From contig DBQN01000014.1 of assembly GCA_002305255.1 (NCBI GenBank), forward strand, positions 44,208 to 91,308: a stretch of 47,101 bases of DNA. The letters run 5' to 3'. A program made the position numbers and the translations under genes. This document shows positions 33,719 to 41,808 of this stretch, piece after piece. Below the pieces are notes generated by a model that was given only the letters and a program-made list of their open reading frames with translations, was not told the origin of the DNA and ran no database searches. This stretch comes from Firmicutes bacterium UBA1393 (lineage in GTDB: Bacteria > Bacillota > DTU025). Position 1 is the first letter of the stretch, and every line of letters begins with the position of its first letter.

Positions 33719-34701
33719 TCGCAGTCGACAAGCGCAGCGGGTTGACGTCTCATGACGTGGTGGCGAGGATCAGGCGGATTACTGGTGAACGCACAGCGGG
33801 GCACACAGGCACCCTTGACCCCTGGGCCACCGGCGTGCTAGTGGTGTGCATGGGTAAGGCCACTAGGCTGTCTCGCTTTCTCATGGAATCGCCCAAGTCA
33901 TACGAGGCCGAGATAGTGTTCGGCGAGTCCACTGACACGGGCGACGCCCACGGCTATGTCGTGGCAACGAGCACCGACTTCAGTCTTCAAAGGGAGCAGA
34001 TATTCGCTGCGCTTGAGAGGTTCGTCGGCAACATAATGCAGATTCCGCCGATGGTATCCGCCATCCACCACCAGGGCAGGAGGCTGTATGAGATAGCTCG
34101 GGAAGGCGTGATCGTCGAGCGCGAGGCGCGGCCTGTCACGATCTACGACCTCTCGCCTGTGGAAGCCGACCGGTGGCCCGAAAACATTGAGTGCCGATCG
34201 GTGGGGAGGATAGCGGTCACGTGCTCGAAAGGCACCTACATACGCACACTGTGTGAAGACATCTGTGCCTCGCTGGGTGTTCCCGGGCACATGGGTGAGT
34301 TGAGGCGCACGATGGCCTCAGGCTTTGACATCGGCGAATGTGTCAGTCTTGAGCGAATAGCTGCCGCCGCAGTAGAGGGTGACTATCGTGGAGTTCTCCA
34401 CCCCATGGCAAGGGCCGTCAGGCAAATGCCTAGCGTGACACTGAGCCGCGACGAGGTGCGCTCTGTGATCCACGGTAACCGGATAAGCGTGAGCTCCGGC
34501 CGCGCTATCAGAGGAACCGCGACGGTCGCGTCGGGCGCAATAGCCCTGCCAGCCACACTGCCGCCCGCCGACGGCGACGGCTGCTGGGTGGCGCTGATGG
34601 ACACCGATGGCGACACCCTCGTGGCCCTGGCCACCGCATCGTCCGTCGTCGACGCCGACGTGTTGCTGCAGCCCAGGGTCGTGCTGGCGGAGGAGGTGTG
34701 A
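33706..34701 (+). CDS. truB: tRNA pseudouridine-55 synthase TruB
   Basis: TruB isomerises U55 in the T-loop of tRNAs. The start MDGLIAVDKRSGLTSHDVVARIRR and the catalytic loop GHTGTLDPWATGVL (catalytic Asp) are diagnostic, as are SYEAEIVFGESTDTGD and CSKGTYIRTLCEDI. At 331 residues it is slightly long, with a C-terminal PUA-like region. TTG 33706 lies inside the nrnA end, with GGGAGG upstream. Confidence 0.95.
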   Translation: MDGLIAVDKRSGLTSHDVVARIRRITGERTAGHTGTLDPWATGVLVVCMGKATRLSRFLMESPKSYEAEIVFGESTDTGDAHGYVVATSTDFSLQREQIFAALERFVGNIMQIPPMVSAIHHQGRRLYEIAREGVIVEREARPVTIYDLSPVEADRWPENIECRSVGRIAVTCSKGTYIRTLCEDICASLGVPGHMGELRRTMASGFDIGECVSLERIAAAAVEGDYRGVLHPMARAVRQMPSVTLSRDEVRSVIHGNRISVSSGRAIRGTATVASGAIALPATLPPADGDGCWVALMDTDGDTLVALATASSVVDADVLLQPRVVLAEEV

Positions 34702-34705
34702 GGGC

Positions 34706-35638
34706 ATGAAGGTCGTGTTCGCAAGTGAAGGGATCGCCCCTGCCACTCCATCTGCCGTCTGGTGCCTGGGGACCTTCGATGGTGTTCACCTCGGACACTC
34801 CGCGCTGATCAGGGCTGCCCTCAACGTTGCCCGCGAGCTAGGGGGGCCGGCAGGAGTACTAACCTTCGATGTAAACCCCGTGGAGGTGCTTGCTCCTGAG
34901 CGGGCGCCTGCATACCTTGTGACACTTGAGCGCAAACTCGAGTTACTCGCTTCTGCCGGAGTCGAGGAGGCCGTCGTGCGCAGGTTCGAACCGGCGTTCG
35001 CATCATCCACGCCAGCTGACTTCGTCAGAACCATGCTCGTAGACGAGCTCAGAGCGGTTCACGTTGTAGTCGGCTACGATTACACCTTCGGCCGCATGGG
35101 CCAGGGCACCCCTGCCGGTCTCGTCCAGTTCGGAGCGGAGTTCGGTTTCGGAGTGACTGTGGTTCCCAAGGTGGAGATAGACGGGGCCGCTGTGTCGAGC
35201 ACCCGAATCCGCGGGGCCGTGGCGGCAGGCGACGTCGCACTGGCGGCACGGCTTCTCGGCAGGCCGCACAGAGTAGACGGCGTGGTGGAGCGCGGCCGAG
35301 GCGTGGGCTCGCAGATCGGGTTTCCGACAGCCAACATCCGCACTCCGCGTGGGATAGCCCTGCCGGCGAAGGGCGTGTATGCCTGCTACGCGCATGACGC
35401 GGCAGGGAAGCGGTGGCCCGCCGTGTGCAACGTTGGCGAGAGGCCGACGTTCTCTGACGCCGCCCGCGGTGTGCGCGTCGAGGCCCATCTGGTAGGCACT
35501 GCCGGCGACTTCTACAACCAGCGCATGAGCCTTGACTTCGTAGGGCGCCTCAGGCCTGAGCAGGCCTTCGAGAGCAGTGAGGCTCTGGTGGCGCAGGTCA
35601 AGAACGACATCGCCGCCGCGCTGACGATGCTTGATTAG
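34706..35638 (+). CDS. ribF: Bifunctional riboflavin kinase / FAD synthetase
   Basis: RibF makes FMN from riboflavin and then FAD. The N-terminal nucleotidyltransferase domain has GTFDGVHLGH (HxGH) and SSTRIRGAVAAGD; the C-terminal kinase domain has VERGRGVGSQIGFPTANI and NVGERPTF. ATG 34706 is chosen (310 residues) because GGAGGAGGTG lies about 9 bases upstream; the earlier open frame lies within truB. This closes the rimP-ribF operon; truB-ribF adjacency is widespread. Confidence 0.95.
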   Translation: MKVVFASEGIAPATPSAVWCLGTFDGVHLGHSALIRAALNVARELGGPAGVLTFDVNPVEVLAPERAPAYLVTLERKLELLASAGVEEAVVRRFEPAFASSTPADFVRTMLVDELRAVHVVVGYDYTFGRMGQGTPAGLVQFGAEFGFGVTVVPKVEIDGAAVSSTRIRGAVAAGDVALAARLLGRPHRVDGVVERGRGVGSQIGFPTANIRTPRGIALPAKGVYACYAHDAAGKRWPAVCNVGERPTFSDAARGVRVEAHLVGTAGDFYNQRMSLDFVGRLRPEQAFESSEALVAQVKNDIAAALTMLD

Positions 35639-35654
35639 GGCTGCATGCCATAGG

Positions 35655-35683
35655 TTTACAGCCGTCTGGCCGTGTGCTAGAAT
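35655..35683 (+). promoter_or_regulatory. Sigma-A promoter of rpsO
   Basis: TTTACA (35655-35660), a 17-base spacer, and TAGAAT (35678-35683) preceded by TGC, an extended -10. This is the best promoter in the window. The start would be near 35690. Confidence 0.75.
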
Positions 35684-35689
35684 GAACAT

Positions 35690-35792
35690 CGCAAGCTGGC
35701 GCTGAGCAGCTTGCTAACCCTGTACTATGATTGCCGATCCTCCGACGGCATTCTTGGTAAGGGGGCTACACAAATAGGAGGTGCCAAACCAC
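35690..35792 (+). promoter_or_regulatory. Structured rpsO leader, candidate S15 autoregulatory RNA
   Basis: Two hairpins precede the AGGAGGTG RBS. GCAAGCTG (35691-35698) pairs perfectly with CAGCTTGC (35707-35714) around an 8-base loop, and TGCCG (35732-35736) pairs with CGGCA (35746-35750). S15 represses its own message through several unrelated leader structures in different bacteria; that this one does so is inference. Confidence 0.5.
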
Positions 35793-36062
35793 ATGAGCTT
35801 GTCAAACGAGCGCAAGCAGGAGATCATCGGCCAGTACCGGATCCACGAAACCGATACCGGTTCGCCCGAGGTGCAGGTGGCAATCTTAACGGAGAGGATA
35901 AACTACCTCAATGACCACCTCAAGCTCCACAAGAAGGACCATCACTCTCGCCGTGGGCTCCTGAAGATGGTCGGTCGCCGTCGAGCTCTCCTTGACTACT
36001 TGAAGGAAAACAACATCGACAGGTACCGGGTCATCATCGACCAGCTCGGTATCCGCAAGTAG
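35793..36062 (+). CDS. rpsO: 30S ribosomal protein S15
   Basis: S15 binds 16S rRNA at the helix 20/22 junction early in platform assembly. The product is exactly 89 residues, the family length, with ETDTGSPEVQVAILTERINYLNDHLKLHKKDHHSRRGLLKMVGRRRALLDYLK. ATG 35793 lies 8 bases after AGGAGGTG; a GTG at 35781 overlaps that RBS. It has its own promoter and leader and is followed by pnp. Confidence 0.98.
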   Translation: MSLSNERKQEIIGQYRIHETDTGSPEVQVAILTERINYLNDHLKLHKKDHHSRRGLLKMVGRRRALLDYLKENNIDRYRVIIDQLGIRK

Positions 36063-36073
36063 CGTGTTGGAGT

Positions 36074-36100
36074 GAGAGCGGGCGTCGAGTTCCCGCTCTC
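36074..36100 (+). other. Hairpin between rpsO and pnp
   Basis: GAGAGCGGG and CCCGCTCTC form a perfect 9-bp stem around a 9-base loop, then TACTCATAAG with no T run. In E. coli the rpsO-pnp gap has a terminator and an RNase III site controlling PNPase; a similar processing role is possible here. Confidence 0.45.
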
Positions 36101-36145
36101 TACTCATAAGGCGCACTCGTCTCACAAAAGAAGGTAGGTGACTGA

Positions 36146-38326
36146 ATGCATCAGGTGTTTGAAACTGTGGTGGCCGGACGCAAACTGACGGTCGACACCG
36201 GCCACTACGCGCAGCAGGCCGGCGGGTCTGTACTGTGCAGATACGGCGATACGGTCGTGCTCGTCACGGCCACAGCTTCGAAGGAGCCCAGGGAGGGCAT
36301 TGACTTCTTTCCTCTCCTGGTAGACTACGAAGAGCGGCTCTACGCCGTGGGCAAGATTCCCGGAGGCTTCATCAAGAGGGAAGGACGGCCCAGCGAAGCC
36401 GCAACCCTCGCCGGCAGGCAGATAGACAGGCCCATCAGGCCGCTCTTCCCGGAGGGCTTCCGCAATGACGTGCAGGTAGTGGCGACGGTGATGTCAGTTG
36501 AGCCGGGAGTAGAGCCATCGGTGCTGGCCATGAATGGCGCATCGATTGCTCTGGGGATCTCCGACATCCCGTTCGAAGGGCCCATAGCAGGAGTCAAGGT
36601 CGGCTTGGTAGACGGCGAGTTTGTGCTGAACCCTTCTGCTGAGCAGACCGACCGGTCGCAGCTGTCGCTGGTGGTTGCGGGAACGGCCGATGCCGTGCTG
36701 ATGGTTGAGGCAGGCGCCAACGAGCTGCCTGAAGATCAGGTGCTCGAGGCCATCATGTTCGGCCACGATGAGATCAAGAAGATAATCCAGTTCGAGCAGA
36801 CGATCATCGATGCAGTGGGAGTGCCGAAGCGGCAGTTCAAGATCTTCGAGCCCGCGCCGGAACTCGCAGCCAGGGTCAGGGAGTACGCGATGGAGCGCAT
36901 GGAGCAGGCCGTGAGCACTGCCGAGAAGCTCGAGCGCGAGGCTAACATCGATGAGGTCAAGCGCGATACGCTGGCCCACTTCGCTGAAGAGATGGGCGAG
37001 TCCGTGCCGGTGAAAGACATCGCCACCGTGCTCGAAGACATGGTCAAACAGATCGTGCGCCGCATGATCACCGTTGACCATATCAGGCCCGATGGACGTG
37101 CGCTCGACGAGGTCCGATCGCTGACGTGCGAAGTCGGCCTGTTGCCGAGGGTACACGGATCGGCCATGTTCCGCAGGGGCCAGACTCAGATCATCACTGC
37201 CTGCACCCTGGGCGCCATCGGCGACATGCAGATCATCGATGACCTGGGCCTGATGGAGTCGAAGAGATACATACACCACTACAACTTCCCTCCCTACAGT
37301 GTCGGAGAGGTAAGGCCCATGAGAGGGCCCGGTCGCCGCGAGATAGGCCATGGTGCCCTGGCGGAGAGGGCTCTGGTGCCGGTGATCCCGCCGGAGACCG
37401 AGTTCCCATACACCATCAGGCTGGTGTCAGAGGCCATCGAGTCGAACGGCTCCACGAGCCAGGGCTCGATCTGCGGCAGCACACTCGCGCTGATGGACGC
37501 CGGCGTTCCAATCCGCAAGCCCGTTGCGGGTGTGGCCATGGGCCTGGTGAAGTATGGTGACAGGTACACGATTCTCACCGACATCCAGGGCATGGAAGAC
37601 CACCTGGGCGACATGGACTTCAAGGTCGCAGGCACCGCCGACGGCGTGACGGCGATACAGATGGACATCAAGGTCAAGGGCATCTCCCGTGAGATCCTCA
37701 AGGAAGCACTGGAGCAGGCGCACAAAGGCCGCATGTTCATAATGAAGAAGATGCTCGAAACCATAAGCGAACCGCGGCGAGAGCTGTCGCCCTTCGCTCC
37801 GAGGATGCTCACCATCAATATCGATCCCGACAAGATCAGAGAGGTCATCGGGCCCGGAGGCAAGATGATAAGGAAGATCATCGACGCCACCGGAACCAAG
37901 ATCGATATCGAAGACGATGGCAGGGTGTTCATAGCCTCAACCGATGAGGAGATGGCCAAGCGTGCAGTGGGCATGATCATGGACCTAGTGCACGATCCGC
38001 TCCCGGGCGAGGTGTATACAGGCAGAGTCACAAGGATAATGCCCTTCGGCGCCTTCGTCGAGATCTTGCCCGGCAAAGAGGGCCTGGTTCACATCTCCCA
38101 GCTTGCGTGGGAGAGAGTGAACACCGTCGAAGACGTGCTCAACATCGGCGACGAAGTCACCGTGAGAGTGAGCGAAATCGACAGCCAGGGCAGAGTGAAT
38201 CTGTCACGCAAAGACCTCATCCCGAAGCCCGAAGGTTTCGTGGAGGACACGACACCCAGAGCGCCCCGGCCGATGGGACCGCGACCCGGAGGGCCGAGAC
38301 GCGACGGTGACAGGTTCCGCAGGTAA
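36146..38326 (+). CDS. pnp: Polyribonucleotide nucleotidyltransferase (PNPase)
   Basis: PNPase is the phosphorolytic 3'-5' exoribonuclease of bulk mRNA decay. The 726-residue protein contains two RNase PH domains (RKLTVDTGHYAQQAGGSVLCRYGDTVVLVTA; the second with GLLPRVHGSAMFRRGQTQ), a helical linker, a KH domain (REVIGPGGKMIRKIIDATG) and an S1 domain (GRVTRIMPFGAFVEILPGKEGLVHISQL). The short tail is rich in Pro, Gly and Arg (PRPMGPRPGGPRRDGDRFRR). ATG 36146 follows GAAGGTAGGTG. Confidence 0.98.
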   Translation: MHQVFETVVAGRKLTVDTGHYAQQAGGSVLCRYGDTVVLVTATASKEPREGIDFFPLLVDYEERLYAVGKIPGGFIKREGRPSEAATLAGRQIDRPIRPLFPEGFRNDVQVVATVMSVEPGVEPSVLAMNGASIALGISDIPFEGPIAGVKVGLVDGEFVLNPSAEQTDRSQLSLVVAGTADAVLMVEAGANELPEDQVLEAIMFGHDEIKKIIQFEQTIIDAVGVPKRQFKIFEPAPELAARVREYAMERMEQAVSTAEKLEREANIDEVKRDTLAHFAEEMGESVPVKDIATVLEDMVKQIVRRMITVDHIRPDGRALDEVRSLTCEVGLLPRVHGSAMFRRGQTQIITACTLGAIGDMQIIDDLGLMESKRYIHHYNFPPYSVGEVRPMRGPGRREIGHGALAERALVPVIPPETEFPYTIRLVSEAIESNGSTSQGSICGSTLALMDAGVPIRKPVAGVAMGLVKYGDRYTILTDIQGMEDHLGDMDFKVAGTADGVTAIQMDIKVKGISREILKEALEQAHKGRMFIMKKMLETISEPRRELSPFAPRMLTINIDPDKIREVIGPGGKMIRKIIDATGTKIDIEDDGRVFIASTDEEMAKRAVGMIMDLVHDPLPGEVYTGRVTRIMPFGAFVEILPGKEGLVHISQLAWERVNTVEDVLNIGDEVTVRVSEIDSQGRVNLSRKDLIPKPEGFVEDTTPRAPRPMGPRPGGPRRDGDRFRR

Positions 38327-38353
38327 AGCCGGAACAGAATGATAAGGACGCAC

Positions 38354-38382
38354 AGCCGGACTTGTTCCGGCTATTTCATTTT
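38354..38382 (+). terminator. Intrinsic terminator after pnp
   Basis: AGCCGGA-cttgt-TCCGGCT forms a perfect 7-bp stem followed by ATTTCATTTT. It closes the rpsO-pnp unit, so the buk operon should have its own promoter in 38383-38443, which I could not place. Confidence 0.8.
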
Positions 38383-38443
38383 GTGAAGGGACTTGACGCT
38401 CGAGATAGAATAGATGTTGAGTATGGAAAGGCGGTGAGGCTGA

Positions 38444-39565
38444 TTGAACCACGATTGCGCCGACCATCACCATCGGGTTCTGGTGATCAACACGGGGTCG
38501 GCATCTACGAAGATAGCTGTGTATGAAGGTTGCGAGAGCGCCCACTTGTTGTGGTCGCAGCTCTTGGAGCACTCGGCAGTCGGCTCAGCCCCCTTCGACG
38601 GCACATCAAGCCAGCTTGAAGCGAGAGCTGATGCCATACTTAAGTGCCTTGCCGAAAAGGGCGAAGCAGGCGACGGCCTTGATGCAGTGGTTGCCAGAGG
38701 CGGTGCCCTGCGGCCCATGCCGGGCGGCGTTTACCTGATTGACGAGGCCCTCGTCGACGATGTGACGAACAGGCCTGCTCTGCAACACGCAGCCAACTAC
38801 TCGCCTCCGATCGCATTCAGGTTGGCTTCGGAGCGCAACATCCCCGCCTACCTGCTTGATCCCATCACTGTGGACGAGTTCGAGCCTCTGGCCCGCTTCT
38901 CAGGCCTTCCGCAGGTGCCCAGGCTGTCGAGATTGCATGCGCTCTCGGTGAGGAGCACAGCGCGGAAGGCCGCAGAGGCCCTTGGGCATCCCCTCACCGA
39001 GGTGAACATCATCGTTGCCCATCTGGGAAGTGGAATCTCCATAGCCGCAGTCAAGAAGGGCAGGATGGTGGATGTCAACGGAGCCGACGATGAGGGCCCG
39101 TTCTCCCCTGAGCGGTCAGGATCGGTATGCGCGAGCGACGTCGCAGCCATGTGTTTCTCAGGTGAGTTCAGTGAAGATGACCTCGTGCGCAAGCTCTGCC
39201 GGCGCTCAGGGCTCCTGGCTCACCTTGGCACAGCTGACGCACGTGACATAGAGAAGATGATCCAGTCAGGCGACACACATGCCCTGGTAGTGTCGGAAGC
39301 GATGTTCTACGGGATAGCCAAGGAGATAGGGGCCATGGCGACGGTGCTATCCGGCGATGTGGATGCCATCGCGATAACGGGAGGCCTGGCCCACTGGCCG
39401 CGACTGGTCGATTACGTCACCGCGCGGTGCAAGTTCCTCGCCCCGATACAGTTGTATCCGGGAGAGAACGAGATGGAGGCCCTGGCCACCGGGGCGCTGC
39501 GCGCTCTGGTAGGGCTCGAGCCCGTGAAACGCTATGAGCCGGCATCTGGAGGTGCAAACGGATGA
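38444..39565 (+). CDS. Butyrate kinase family acyl kinase (first copy, divergent)
   Basis: Acetate/butyrate kinase superfamily (ASKHA fold). It transfers phosphate from an acyl-phosphate to ADP; butyrate, isobutyrate and isovalerate are the usual family substrates. The 373-residue length fits Buk. Family blocks are present (FSPERSGSV, LLAHLGTAD, VLSGDVDAIAITGGLAHWPRLV, LYPGENEMEALATGAL) but several core motifs deviate from the norm: NTGSASTK (16-23) instead of NPGSTSTK, HLGSGIS instead of HLGGGIS, and HLGTADA instead of YLGTND. The start is TTG 38444 with GGCGGTGAGG upstream. The N-terminus is unusually His/Cys-rich (MNHDCADHHH). Overlaps ptb by 4 bases. Confidence 0.88.
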   Translation: MNHDCADHHHRVLVINTGSASTKIAVYEGCESAHLLWSQLLEHSAVGSAPFDGTSSQLEARADAILKCLAEKGEAGDGLDAVVARGGALRPMPGGVYLIDEALVDDVTNRPALQHAANYSPPIAFRLASERNIPAYLLDPITVDEFEPLARFSGLPQVPRLSRLHALSVRSTARKAAEALGHPLTEVNIIVAHLGSGISIAAVKKGRMVDVNGADDEGPFSPERSGSVCASDVAAMCFSGEFSEDDLVRKLCRRSGLLAHLGTADARDIEKMIQSGDTHALVVSEAMFYGIAKEIGAMATVLSGDVDAIAITGGLAHWPRLVDYVTARCKFLAPIQLYPGENEMEALATGALRALVGLEPVKRYEPASGGANG

Positions 39566-40458
39566 TCAGGAGTTTCGAGGAACTGCTCGAGGCGGCAAAG
39601 GCGCGATCAGGCGTGAAGGTCGCGGTGGCAGCCGCAGAGGATAGGGAAGTGCTCGAGGCGGTGGCAATCGCCACGGAACAGCGCATGGGCGAGTTCATCC
39701 TTTTCGGAGACGATCCGAAGATTCGCGCTCTCGCGGCCGAGGTGGAGTTGGATCTATCGGGCGTCGAGATCGTGAATGAGCCGAGCCCGCCTGCGGCTGC
39801 GAGACTGGCGGTGGCCAGAGTGAGTTCGGGCGGCGCAAGCATACTCATGAAAGGCCTGGTGGCCACGTCGGACTTCCTCAAGGCTGTGCTCGACAAGGAA
39901 GTGGGCCTCAGAACCGGCAGGCTGCTCAGCCATGTGGCGGTGTTCAAGTCGCCCGGATATGACAGGTTCTTCTACCTGACGGATGGCGCCATGAACATCG
40001 CGCCCACCCTCGAACAGAAAGTTCAGATAATCCAGAACACAGTGGAGCTGGCCCACCGGTTAGGGAACGCGCAGCCGAAGGTGGCATGCGTGGCCGCAGT
40101 GGAAGTCGTCAACCCCGACATGCCCGAAACCGTCGAAGCTGCCGCCCTCGCCAAGATGAGCGACAGGCGCCAGATCAAAGGGTGCGTCGTCGATGGTCCT
40201 CTTGGGCTCGACAATGCGGTATCGATGGAGGCCGCCCGACACAAGTCAGTCGGAGGTCCGGTGGCCGGGCAGGCCGATGTGCTCCTGGCACCCGACATTG
40301 CGGCGGGCAACGCCATCTACAAGACCATGGTCTATTTCGGCGTAGTGGATGCGGCGGCAGTCGTAGTCGGCGCGGCGGCGCCGGTGGTGCTGACGTCGAG
40401 GTCAGACTCGCCGAGGGCTCGCATGCTTTCACTTGCCCTGGCGATAGCCACGGCCTAG
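39562..40458 (+). CDS. ptb: Phosphate butyryltransferase (phosphotransbutyrylase)
   Basis: Ptb exchanges CoA for phosphate on short- and branched-chain acyl-CoA, giving the acyl-phosphate used by Buk. The 298-residue protein has ILMKGLVATSDFLKAVL, LSHVAVF, FFYLTDGAMNIAPTLEQK and VDGPLGLDNAVSMEAARHKSVGGPVAGQADVLLAPDIAAGN, all characteristic. The ATG overlaps the upstream buk stop (ATGA). It is flanked by butyrate kinase genes on both sides. Confidence 0.95.
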   Translation: MIRSFEELLEAAKARSGVKVAVAAAEDREVLEAVAIATEQRMGEFILFGDDPKIRALAAEVELDLSGVEIVNEPSPPAAARLAVARVSSGGASILMKGLVATSDFLKAVLDKEVGLRTGRLLSHVAVFKSPGYDRFFYLTDGAMNIAPTLEQKVQIIQNTVELAHRLGNAQPKVACVAAVEVVNPDMPETVEAAALAKMSDRRQIKGCVVDGPLGLDNAVSMEAARHKSVGGPVAGQADVLLAPDIAAGNAIYKTMVYFGVVDAAAVVVGAAAPVVLTSRSDSPRARMLSLALAIATA

Positions 40459-40473
40459 GAGGTTGAGTCAGGC

Positions 40474-41565
40474 GTGTTCAAGCAGCTCGTTATCAACCCC
40501 GGGTCCACGTCGACCAAGGTCGCGTTGTTTGAGGACTCCGAGGCCGTCGCATCCAAGAGCCTTGCGATGAGCTCCGAGGCGTTGGCCAAGTACCCAAACA
40601 TCTTCGACCAGCTCGAGATGAGGCTCGAACAGGTCAGGGCATTCCTCAGTGAGGCGCAAACAGAGCCTGAGTCACTCCATGCCGTAGTCGGCAGGGGAGG
40701 CGTGTTGCCTCCGTCGGAGGGCGGGGTGTACGAGGTTGACGACGAGATGATCGAGAGGCTGCGCGTCACCGGCGGCGGCCACGCATCCAGCCTCGGCGGA
40801 GTGCTGGCGCGCGAGGTTGCTGGGCCCGTGGGCATCCCGGCCTTCATCGCCGACCCCGTCACCACCGACGAACTTGACGAGGTGTCGCGCTACACAGGCC
40901 TTCCTGAAGCGCCCAGGGTGTGCATCTTCCATGCCCTCAATCAGAAGGCGGTAGCCAGGCGCGCTGCCAGCGATCTGGGCGAGGCATACGAGAACATCAA
41001 CCTCATCGTGGTGCACCTTGGCGGGGGGATCAGCGTCGGAGCTCACAGGCGGGGAAGGGTGGTGGAGGTAGCCAACGCACTGAGCGGTGAAGGCACCTTC
41101 TCGCCCGAACGCTCGGGTGGGTTGCCGGTGACAGGCCTCGTCAAGCTGTGTTTCTCAGGGCAGTACTCCCAAGCCCAGATTGCGAAGCTCATTAACGGCA
41201 AGGGTGGGCTCGTGGCCTATCTCGGCACCAACTCGCTGAAAGATGTTGACGCAGCTATCGCTGAGGGCGATGATAAGGCCAGGTTGTGCCTGGAGGCCAT
41301 GGCGTATCAGGTGGCCAAAGACGTGGGGCGCTCGGCCTGCGCCCTCGCCGGTGATGTCGAGGCCATAGTGCTTACAGGTGGCGGCGCCCATTCGGCGCGG
41401 CTGGTGGGCCTGATCACTGACCGTGTGAGGTTCATCGCGCCTGTCCTGGTGTATCCAGGTGAAGAAGAGATGAAGGCGCTGGCAGAAGCAGGCCTCAGGG
41501 TGCTTTCAGGTGCAGAGAAGGCGAAGCGCATGTTCACGCGCCCTGACTCGGGCAAGCCGGCGTAG
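40474..41565 (+). CDS. buk: Butyrate kinase (second copy, canonical)
   Basis: A 363-residue acyl kinase with canonical motifs: LVINPGSTSTK near the start, VVGRGGVLPPSEGGVYEVDDEM, HLGGGISVGAH, GTFSPERSGGLP, VAYLGTN, VLTGGGAHSARLV and VYPGEEEMKAL. GTG 40474 follows GGAGGTTGAG. Together with ptb it converts acyl-CoA to the free acid with ATP formation. The redox enzyme supplying acyl-CoA is probably the oxidoreductase encoded directly downstream. Confidence 0.93.
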   Translation: MFKQLVINPGSTSTKVALFEDSEAVASKSLAMSSEALAKYPNIFDQLEMRLEQVRAFLSEAQTEPESLHAVVGRGGVLPPSEGGVYEVDDEMIERLRVTGGGHASSLGGVLAREVAGPVGIPAFIADPVTTDELDEVSRYTGLPEAPRVCIFHALNQKAVARRAASDLGEAYENINLIVVHLGGGISVGAHRRGRVVEVANALSGEGTFSPERSGGLPVTGLVKLCFSGQYSQAQIAKLINGKGGLVAYLGTNSLKDVDAAIAEGDDKARLCLEAMAYQVAKDVGRSACALAGDVEAIVLTGGGAHSARLVGLITDRVRFIAPVLVYPGEEEMKALAEAGLRVLSGAEKAKRMFTRPDSGKPA

Positions 41566-41588
41566 AGCGTGACGTGAGGAGGGACTAC

Positions 41589-41795
41589 GTGAAGAAGGTA
41601 GTAGTCAACGAAGCAAAGTGCAAAGGATGCGGGGTCTGCGTCAACTTCTGTCCGAAGTCGGCGCTGGCCATGGCCGACCGCATCAACTCCAAGGGATACC
41701 ACCCCGCCGAGCTGGCTAACGAGGCGGCGTGTATCTCATGCGGCATCTGCGGTAGGGTATGCCCTGACGCAGTCATCGAAGTATTCAAGCCCTGA
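41589..41795 (+). CDS. vorD: 2-oxoacid:ferredoxin oxidoreductase, 4Fe-4S (delta) subunit
   Basis: A 68-residue 2x[4Fe-4S] ferredoxin subunit with two CxxCxxCxxxCP motifs (Cys11/14/17/21 and Cys48/51/54/58). It passes electrons from the TPP site to free ferredoxin. GTG 41589 is preferred because GAGGAGGG (41576-41583) lies 5 bases upstream; the GTG at 41574 overlaps that RBS. It is the first gene of the delta-alpha-beta-gamma set. Confidence 0.9.
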   Translation: MKKVVVNEAKCKGCGVCVNFCPKSALAMADRINSKGYHPAELANEAACISCGICGRVCPDAVIEVFKP

Positions 41796-41808
41796 GGAGG
41801 CGTGACGC

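Noticed and set aside
38393..38411. TTGACG and TAGAAT as a promoter for the buk operon
   Set aside because: They are only 7 bases apart, and no other -10 lies 16-18 bases after TTGACG. A promoter is expected here but I cannot place it.
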